Part shown: positions 58,544-64,000 of the stretch, in pieces | Numbering within the stretch: the stretch's first letter is position 1 | How the letters are laid out: each line of letters opens with the position of its first letter | Origin: RGIG7213 sp045545665 | Lineage (GTDB): Bacteria > Bacillota > Clostridia > Oscillospirales > CAG-272 | DNA length: 64,000 nucleotides | Assembly (NCBI GenBank): GCA_045545665.1 | Contig: JAZQBL010000034.1 | Span: 28,788-92,787 of the forward strand | Direction: 5' to 3' | Made by a program: the position numbers and the translations under genes | Notes under the pieces: generated by a model | Databases searched by the model: none | Told to the model about the DNA's origin: nothing | Seen by the model: the letters and a program-made list of their open reading frames with translations, nothing else

Positions 58544-59017
58544 ATGGAACAGGGAAATATCGTCAAAAAAAGACGGCATATGAAAATATTGGAGCTTATA
58601 TCAAGTGAAGATATAGAAACGCAGGATGATCTGTCCGAGCTTCTTCGTATATCGGGCTTTGATGTAACCCAGGCAACGGTATCACGTGACATAAGAGAAT
58701 TAAAGCTTACGAAGTCAGCAGACGAAAACGGTGTATATAAGTACACAGTATCGCAAAGCGAAGACGACAGACCGATGGGTAAATACGGTTTTATACTCAA
58801 AGAAACGGTAGTAAGCTGTGAAAAAGCACATTCTCTTGTTGTAATAAAAACGATATCGGGAATGGCTAATGCGGCATGCGCCGCGATCGACCATATGCAA
58901 TGGGAGCAGGTAGTCGGAACGATAGCAGGGGATGATACAATATTTTTAGCACTGAAAACCCCCGAAGATGCCGATGAAATAATCGATATATTGAACCGCA
59001 CTAAAGTTAAAATATAA
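58544..59017 (+). CDS. argR: Arginine repressor ArgR/AhrC
   Basis: 157 residues. N-terminal winged helix with RRHMKILELISSEDIETQDDL and the recognition motif VTQATVSRDIRELKL. The C-terminal oligomerisation and arginine-binding domain has ANAACAAIDHMQW and the GTIAGDDTIFLAL core with the ligand-binding Asp pair. It begins right after the tlyA stop and ends 17 nt before recN. Confidence 0.94.
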   Translation: MEQGNIVKKRRHMKILELISSEDIETQDDLSELLRISGFDVTQATVSRDIRELKLTKSADENGVYKYTVSQSEDDRPMGKYGFILKETVVSCEKAHSLVVIKTISGMANAACAAIDHMQWEQVVGTIAGDDTIFLALKTPEDADEIIDILNRTKVKI

Positions 59018-59034
59018 TTAAGGAGGTGACGGCG

Positions 59035-60735
59035 GTGCTTGCCAATCTTCATATTGAAAACATTGCCGTTATCAAAGATCTTGATATAGATTTTAATGGC
59101 GGATTTACAGTATTTACAGGTGAAACGGGAGCAGGAAAATCTATAATAATAAACTCGATAAGTCTGCTCTGCGGTGAAAAAATACAAAAGGATATGATCC
59201 GAACAGGCGAAAGTGATGCAAGTGTTTCAGCACTTTTTCAGAATATATCCGAAGATGCAAAAAAAATGTGCTCCGATTACGGTATACCGCTTAACGATGA
59301 TGAGATATATATACTCAGAACCTTGAATACTGACGGTAAATCGACCGTTAAAATAAACGGTAAGACCTCACCCATATATGCTCTTAAAGAGCTTACTTCA
59401 AAGCTTATAACACTTCACGGTCAGCACTCATCATACAGACTCCTTGAAAGTGAAAATTATCTCGGTTATCTTGATTCTTTTTCCGAATGTTCGAAAGAAT
59501 ATTCCGATTACCGTTCATCGTATGAGGAATATAAAAAGGAACTGATCAATTATAAATCACTTAACCGTGTTTCAAAAGATAAAAATGAGCGTATTGAGCT
59601 TTTAAAACTAAGGATAAAAGAAATAGATTCTTTAAAGCTTAAATCGGGTGAAGACAGTGAGCTTGAAGAAAGACGGCAAAAAATAAAAAATCTCGAGCAA
59701 CTTACAAAGCATATAAAGCTAATTTCAAAAACACTTTATAAAAATTCAGCAGGTATGTCCGCTGTTGAGCTTATAGACAAGGCTTGCGAAAGTCTTGAAA
59801 TAATAGCTGAGCTTACGTCCGATATCACAATATCGGAAAGTGCAAAAAAGCTTAACGGTTACAGATACGAGATTGAAGATATCGCAATAAATGCCCGTCA
59901 GCTTATATCGGGTATTGACGAAGATCCCACAGAGGCGCTTGACAAGATCAATTCGCGGCTCAATCAGATAGCAACGCTTAAAAGAAAATACTCCTGCGAT
60001 ATCGACGGTCTTATATCGCTTAAAGAAGCTTCGGTGAAAGAACTCAAAGAGTTTGATGATTCCGATATTCTCATTAAGGAATCAAAGGAAAAGCTCAAAG
60101 TGCTATCTGAAATATGCAAGGAAAAAGCCGATGCACTTACAAAAAAAAGAGAAAGCGGCGCACTTGTTTTGCAAAAAAGCATCTGTGATGAGCTCTATGA
60201 TCTTGATATGGGGCAGCTCAGTTTCAAAATATCCGTTAAACCTAACGATGAATATGACGAAACGGGAAAAGATGCAGTCGATTTTTTAATATCGACAAAT
60301 GCAGGTGAGGACGAAAAGGCTGTAAATAAGATTGCCTCGGGCGGTGAGCTTTCAAGAATTATGCTTGCAATGCGCTCCGTCTTCAGGCAAAAAAACAACA
60401 TAGAAACAATAATATATGACGAGATAGATACGGGAATTTCGGGCAGTACGTGCGAAAAGATCGGACGTAAGCTTAAAATTTCATCCGACAATTCTCAAGT
60501 CATATGTATAACACATTCTGCACAGATTGCAGCTCTCGCTGATAATCACTACAGAATTTATAAAGAAACTTCAAACGGAAGAACAGAAACAAAAATCAAT
60601 TTGTTATCAAACGAAGAAAGGATAAATGAACTATCACGCATAATGGGCGGTGTAACGATTTCCGAAAACGTTCAGGCAGCTGCCCGTGAGATGATAGAAA
60701 ACGGTACGAAAAATGGGACTGTTACAGGAATTTAA
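59035..60735 (+). CDS. recN: DNA repair protein RecN
   Basis: SMC-like ATPase acting early in double-strand break repair; 566 residues. Walker A is FTGETGAGKSIIINSI; a coiled-coil with hinge occupies the middle; the signature is ASGGELSRIMLAMRSVF and Walker B IIYDEIDTGISG. GTG 59035 lies 8 nt after AGGAGG (59021-59026); an upstream in-frame GTG at 59026 overlaps that site. Its end overlaps tyrS by 23 nt. Confidence 0.94.
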   Translation: MLANLHIENIAVIKDLDIDFNGGFTVFTGETGAGKSIIINSISLLCGEKIQKDMIRTGESDASVSALFQNISEDAKKMCSDYGIPLNDDEIYILRTLNTDGKSTVKINGKTSPIYALKELTSKLITLHGQHSSYRLLESENYLGYLDSFSECSKEYSDYRSSYEEYKKELINYKSLNRVSKDKNERIELLKLRIKEIDSLKLKSGEDSELEERRQKIKNLEQLTKHIKLISKTLYKNSAGMSAVELIDKACESLEIIAELTSDITISESAKKLNGYRYEIEDIAINARQLISGIDEDPTEALDKINSRLNQIATLKRKYSCDIDGLISLKEASVKELKEFDDSDILIKESKEKLKVLSEICKEKADALTKKRESGALVLQKSICDELYDLDMGQLSFKISVKPNDEYDETGKDAVDFLISTNAGEDEKAVNKIASGGELSRIMLAMRSVFRQKNNIETIIYDEIDTGISGSTCEKIGRKLKISSDNSQVICITHSAQIAALADNHYRIYKETSNGRTETKINLLSNEERINELSRIMGGVTISENVQAAAREMIENGTKNGTVTGI

Positions 60736-61939
60736 AGACAGAGGAATGCTTGCTCAGATAACAAACGAGGAAGCGGTAAAAGAGCTTTTTGAGAAAGAAA
60801 AAATATCTTTCTATATTGGATTCGACCCGACTGCCGATTCGCTTCACATAGGCCATTTCATTCAGATGAAAATAATGGCTCATATGCAGAGAGCAGGCCA
60901 CAGACCTGTCGTAATATTCGGCGGCGGAACGGCTATGATCGGTGACCCCTCGGGTAAAAACGATATGAGAAAGATGATGACGAGGGAAACCATCCAGCAC
61001 AACGTCGACTGCTTCAAAAAGCAAATGGCAAAATTTATTGATATTTCCGACGGCAAGGCAATATTTGTCGATAATGCAGACTGGCTTTTGAATCTTAATT
61101 ACGTTGACTTTATAAGAGATATCGGTAAGCACTTCAATATCAACAGAATGCTTGCGGCTGAGTGCTACAAGGCTCGTCTTGAAAAAGGCGGTCTTACGTT
61201 CCTTGAATTTAACTATATGCTTATGCAGAGCTACGATTTTTACAAGCTGTATAAAGATTACGGCGTAAAAATGGAGCTTGGCGGCGATGACCAGTGGTCT
61301 AACATCATCGGCGGCGTTGAGCTTATAAGAAAAATGGAAGGTGAAGAAGTATACGGCGTAACATTCAACCTTCTTACAAACAGCGAAGGAAAGAAAATGG
61401 GTAAGACCGAAAAAGGCGCTGTTTGGCTTGACGCAGAAAAAACGTCTCCTTACGAGTTTTATCAGTACTGGAGAAACATCGGCGATGCCGACGTTATCAA
61501 GTGCATGAAGATGCTTACGTTTATGCCTCTTGATGAGATCGCAGAATACGAAAAACTTGAAGGCAGTGAGCTTAACAAAGCTAAAGAAAAGCTTGCATAT
61601 GAGCTTACGTTGATAATCCACGGCAAGGAAGAAGCAGATAAAGCTGATGCGGCGGCTAAAGCACTTTTCGGAGGTGCCGGAAATACTGACGATATGCCCT
61701 CTACAACTCTTACCGATTCCGATTTCATTGACGGCGAAGTAGCTGTTTTGCAAATGCTTGTTGTATCCGGTGTTGCAAAATCAAGAAATGAAGCAAGAAC
61801 GCTCGTTATGCAGGGCAGTATCACAGTAAACGAAGAAAAGATCACGGACATAGCAAAGAAGTTCAACAAAGCTGATATAGGTGACGGTCTTATACTCAGA
61901 AAAGGTAAAAAAGTATATCACAAATTTATCGTAGGTTGA
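60713..61939 (+). CDS. tyrS: Tyrosine--tRNA ligase
   Basis: Class I synthetase, 408 residues. YIGFDPTADSLHIGH has the HIGH motif, GGGTAMIGDPSGK follows, and ELGGDDQWSNIIGG contacts the substrate. The KMSKS motif reads KKMGKTEKG. The C-terminal S4-like domain has VLQMLVVSGVAKSRNEARTLVMQGSI. It starts inside recN (23-nt overlap), an unusual coupling. No T-box leader is possible in this arrangement. Confidence 0.95.
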   Translation: MGLLQEFKDRGMLAQITNEEAVKELFEKEKISFYIGFDPTADSLHIGHFIQMKIMAHMQRAGHRPVVIFGGGTAMIGDPSGKNDMRKMMTRETIQHNVDCFKKQMAKFIDISDGKAIFVDNADWLLNLNYVDFIRDIGKHFNINRMLAAECYKARLEKGGLTFLEFNYMLMQSYDFYKLYKDYGVKMELGGDDQWSNIIGGVELIRKMEGEEVYGVTFNLLTNSEGKKMGKTEKGAVWLDAEKTSPYEFYQYWRNIGDADVIKCMKMLTFMPLDEIAEYEKLEGSELNKAKEKLAYELTLIIHGKEEADKADAAAKALFGGAGNTDDMPSTTLTDSDFIDGEVAVLQMLVVSGVAKSRNEARTLVMQGSITVNEEKITDIAKKFNKADIGDGLILRKGKKVYHKFIVG

Positions 61940-61940
61940 T

Positions 61941-62573
61941 ATGTTTGAAAATATAATTAAAAATCTTAAAAACAATAATTTCAATGCACTTGAAGTTGAA
62001 AGTGCAAAAGATGCACTTGAGTACATCCGTAAAACGATTCCCGCAGGCTCCGTTGTATCAAACGGCGGATCTGTAACACTTGGTGAAATCGGCGCGATTG
62101 ATATGTTGAGAAAAGGGAATTACACATTTCTTGACAGAGGTGCTGAAGGTCTTACACGGGATGAGATCGAAGAAATATTCAGAAAATCGTTTTTTGCCGA
62201 TTATTATCTGATGAGCACGAACGCTCTTACTGAAGACGGTATGCTTTATAACGTAGACGGTAACTCAAACCGTGTCTCCGCTCTCCTTTTCGGACCTAAA
62301 AACGTTATAATAATAGCAGGCAAAAACAAGATAGTAAAAGACGTAGACGAGGCAGTTAAGCGTGTTAAAACCGTTGCCGCACCGAAAAACTCCTCACGTC
62401 TCAACTGCGCTACCTATTGTAACGAAAAAAATGTTTGCGTGTGTTCCGAAGGTGAGATGTTCGGCGGATGTAATTCTGACGACAGAATATGCTGTAATTA
62501 CGTAATCAGCGGAAAGCAGCGTAAAAAGGACAGAATTACAGTTGTTATCGTAAACGAAGAACTCGGATATTAA
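61941..62573 (+). CDS. LUD-domain protein (LutC/DUF162-like)
   Basis: 210 residues. GSVVSNGGSVTLGEIGAID near residue 37, LMSTNALTEDGMLYNVDGNSNRVSALLFGP and VIIIAGKNKIV are typical. Near the C terminus are Cys residues in CATYCNEKNVCVC and GGCNSDDRICC. LUD proteins belong to lactate-utilisation and related redox systems, but this short stand-alone type is of unknown function. It begins 1 nt after the tyrS stop and ends the operon. Confidence 0.87.
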   Translation: MFENIIKNLKNNNFNALEVESAKDALEYIRKTIPAGSVVSNGGSVTLGEIGAIDMLRKGNYTFLDRGAEGLTRDEIEEIFRKSFFADYYLMSTNALTEDGMLYNVDGNSNRVSALLFGPKNVIIIAGKNKIVKDVDEAVKRVKTVAAPKNSSRLNCATYCNEKNVCVCSEGEMFGGCNSDDRICCNYVISGKQRKKDRITVVIVNEELGY

Positions 62574-62616
62574 AAAAAATCACTTGCTCACCGTTTGGTA
62601 AGCAAGTGATTTTTTT
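62573..62616. terminator. Bidirectional terminator
   Basis: AAAATCACTTGCT pairs with AGCAAGTGATTTT (62601-62613), with an inner ACC/GGT pair. A and T runs flank it on both sides. The T run overlaps the stop codon of the convergent beta-helix gene. Confidence 0.9.
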
Positions 62617-63865
62617 AATTTGTATACGTACTGTCGGAATCTTTTTTCGTGACTTTTTTATATTCCTCAAGATCTGTGAACGACTCACCGCCGAAGTGTA
62701 TCAAAAGGGAATCGTTTTTTGTGTATCGGTTATTTTTAAGAGTAATTCTGTCTTCAGCTTCCTTTGAAATAATTGAATATATCGCTGCACCAACAGGAGC
62801 TGAACCAAATAGGTTATCGGATATGAGAAGATCTCCCGCTTCCGCTTTCGGTATACGCCAGAGAAAAATGTGATGTCCCATAGGCTGCGGCCATATTTCG
62901 GAGCTTCTCGGCAGATCCTCACCGAGCATTGCAAAGCCGCATCCTGCATTTTTGCAAGTGTTGTTTGTGAAAGAAGAATTTATCGGCAGTTTATCTCTGT
63001 ACTCAAATGCCGCCATACCGTAAGTATCAAAGATATTATCACGGCATATAAAAGTGTTACACTGTCTTGTTTGCTCACCCGGTCCTTGGTGTGTTATACA
63101 CGAATCGTAGACGTTTTTAAACGTGCATCCCTCTATTAATATATTGTTTCCCGAATACCATATTTCAAATGCATTGCCGAATCTTATTTTAAGATCACTG
63201 TTCCACGCACATCCGCCGATATTTTCAAACACACAGTTTCTTACCGTTATATTGTCTCCGCTGCCTGCAAGGGCGTGAACGCCGCTGTTTGCAAATTTTA
63301 AGCCGTCTATGACAATGTTATGGCACAGTCTTCCGATAACTCGTTTGCTGTATGAAATACATTCAATTTTTTCATAGAAAAGGGCAGGGTTTATTTTTGA
63401 ATAAAGGAGAACTTTTTGTTTTGGAACATCAGGCTTTTTAGATTCGTTCGTTCCGAATCTGCTGTCATAGAAATCACCCTGTGAATAAAGCTCATCCTCA
63501 CACCAGCGAAGTGTTGCCGTACATTCATCGCCGTTGAAAACAAAGTTACCGACCTCACCGTCAATCGGCACTGTACATTCCCATACATTTTCTCTATCAG
63601 ATCGAACCCAATCGTTAACGTCGCTTACGTCTTTTGAAAGATAGAATTTCGGCATATCACCGTCACCGTATGCGCTGTACGTTACAGGACACCCTACGTC
63701 GCCGTTAATAAGTCTTAACTGTGAATTGTATTCCGTTCCTCGTTTAAATAGAATGGTATCACCGGGGATAATGGAAATATTATCGGATGAATCAAGCGGT
63801 GTTTGCGGTGTAAGACCGTCGTTTGTGTTTTTTCCGTTTTTACCGTCAATATAATATATCGGCAT
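62615..63865 (-). CDS. Right-handed beta-helix repeat protein
   Basis: 416 residues. It starts MPIYYIDGKNGKNTNDGLTP, the common opening of polysaccharide-processing beta-helix proteins, followed by IIPGDTILFKRGTEY. The middle is parallel beta-helix rungs (ITVRNCVFENIGG, NILIEGCTFKNV, FICRDNIFDTYG, LLISDNLFGSAP). No signal peptide is seen, so secretion by the general pathway is doubtful. The catalytic type is not identifiable. AGAGGT precedes the ATG on the minus strand. A tRNA gene lies upstream on the same strand. Confidence 0.83.
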   Translation of the reverse strand: MPIYYIDGKNGKNTNDGLTPQTPLDSSDNISIIPGDTILFKRGTEYNSQLRLINGDVGCPVTYSAYGDGDMPKFYLSKDVSDVNDWVRSDRENVWECTVPIDGEVGNFVFNGDECTATLRWCEDELYSQGDFYDSRFGTNESKKPDVPKQKVLLYSKINPALFYEKIECISYSKRVIGRLCHNIVIDGLKFANSGVHALAGSGDNITVRNCVFENIGGCAWNSDLKIRFGNAFEIWYSGNNILIEGCTFKNVYDSCITHQGPGEQTRQCNTFICRDNIFDTYGMAAFEYRDKLPINSSFTNNTCKNAGCGFAMLGEDLPRSSEIWPQPMGHHIFLWRIPKAEAGDLLISDNLFGSAPVGAAIYSIISKEAEDRITLKNNRYTKNDSLLIHFGGESFTDLEEYKKVTKKDSDSTYTN

Positions 63866-63892
63866 AATAAACCTCTTTTTAATATATAATCA

Positions 63893-63928
63893 AAAACCTC
63901 TTTTATCGGTTGAGAAAAGAGGTTTTTT
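63893..63928 (-). terminator. Terminator of the tRNA-Arg transcript
   Basis: AAAACCTCTTTT (63893-63904) pairs with AAAAGAGGTTTT (63915-63926). On the minus strand it lies directly after the tRNA CCA end and finishes in five T residues. Confidence 0.8.
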
Positions 63929-64000
63929 TGGCCTACCCTAAGGGATTTGAACCCTTAACCGTCAGAATCGGAATCTGATACTCTATCCAACTGAGCTAAG
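63929..64000 (-). tRNA. tRNA-Arg, anticodon CCG (5' end cut by the window)
   Basis: On the minus strand: D arm GCTCAGTTGGATAGAG, anticodon stem CAGA/TCTG with loop TTCCGAT giving anticodon CCG (codon CGG). T arm AAGGG, loop TTCAAAT, CCCTT. The acceptor 3' strand is AGGGTAG with discriminator G and an encoded CCA (63931-63929). The first five bases lie beyond 64000. Confidence 0.93.

Noticed and set aside
1..64000. CRISPR arrays, insertion sequences, prophage or toxin-antitoxin modules
   Set aside because: No regularly spaced repeats, transposase, integrase or phage structural genes were seen. The only RHH protein is paired with clpB, not with a toxin.

Overview
This 64 kb window reads as chromosome from a low-GC, anaerobic Firmicute of the class Clostridia. 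It was probably a spore former, or descends from one. Supporting signs are a V-type ATPase, Rex, DnaD plus a DnaI-like helicase loader, RicT, YunB, a SpoVB-type flippase, FeoAB, a Clostridia-style nusB-xseAB-ispA-tlyA-argR-recN cluster, purine-rich Shine-Dalgarno sites and sigma-A promoters with 17-nt spacers. A dockerin-bearing secreted protein and a starch/maltodextrin locus suggest a polysaccharide-using gut or rumen lineage. The species cannot be fixed. There are no phage genes, transposons or CRISPR arrays. Gene content is mostly core, with interest concentrated in regulatory DNA and a few accessory proteins.

Layout. 0-3.7 kb: end of a V-ATPase operon, galU, then comEB-rimI-tsaD. 3.7-4.1 kb: an intergenic region with five co-oriented DnaA-box-like 9-mers. 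4.1-7.9 kb: isocitrate dehydrogenase, rex, dnaD and a helicase loader. 8-10.7 kb (minus strand): an S1-domain protein, a DUF3048 lipoprotein and a CBM9-like protein. 10.8-15.9 kb: a metallo-beta-lactamase-fold lipoprotein, an RlmA-type methyltransferase, a ribbon-helix-helix protein and ClpB. 16-20.5 kb: a SulP transporter, then feoA, feoB and a FeoB-associated Cys-rich protein, with three candidate iron-repressor operators.

20.6-30.7 kb: a starch/maltodextrin system. A pullulanase and an amylase lipoprotein cut glucans at the cell surface. A binding protein with an extra C-terminal glycan-binding-like domain delivers products to the MalF/MalG permeases, powered by a MalK-type ATPase. Several intergenic hairpins probably set the expression ratio of the subunits. 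30.7-35 kb: an unknown anchored protein, then (minus strand) RlmB and a 901-residue protein that looks like a catalytically dead P-type ATPase with a 345-residue acidic tail.

35-45.6 kb: ispE, asnA, an Orn/Lys/Arg decarboxylase-family protein, holB, ricT, pfkA, a transglutaminase-like dockerin protein, yunB and a DUF1015 protein. 45.7-54.1 kb: alaS-mscL-hinT, a SpoVB-type flippase and ileS. 54.1-62.6 kb: a tightly overlapping operon of nusB, a TsaD paralogue, xseA, xseB, ispA, tlyA, argR, recN, tyrS and a LUD-domain protein. The window ends with a minus-strand beta-helix protein and a tRNA-Arg(CCG) cut by the window edge. Starts were moved from the longest reading frame wherever a Shine-Dalgarno site clearly favoured an internal codon.
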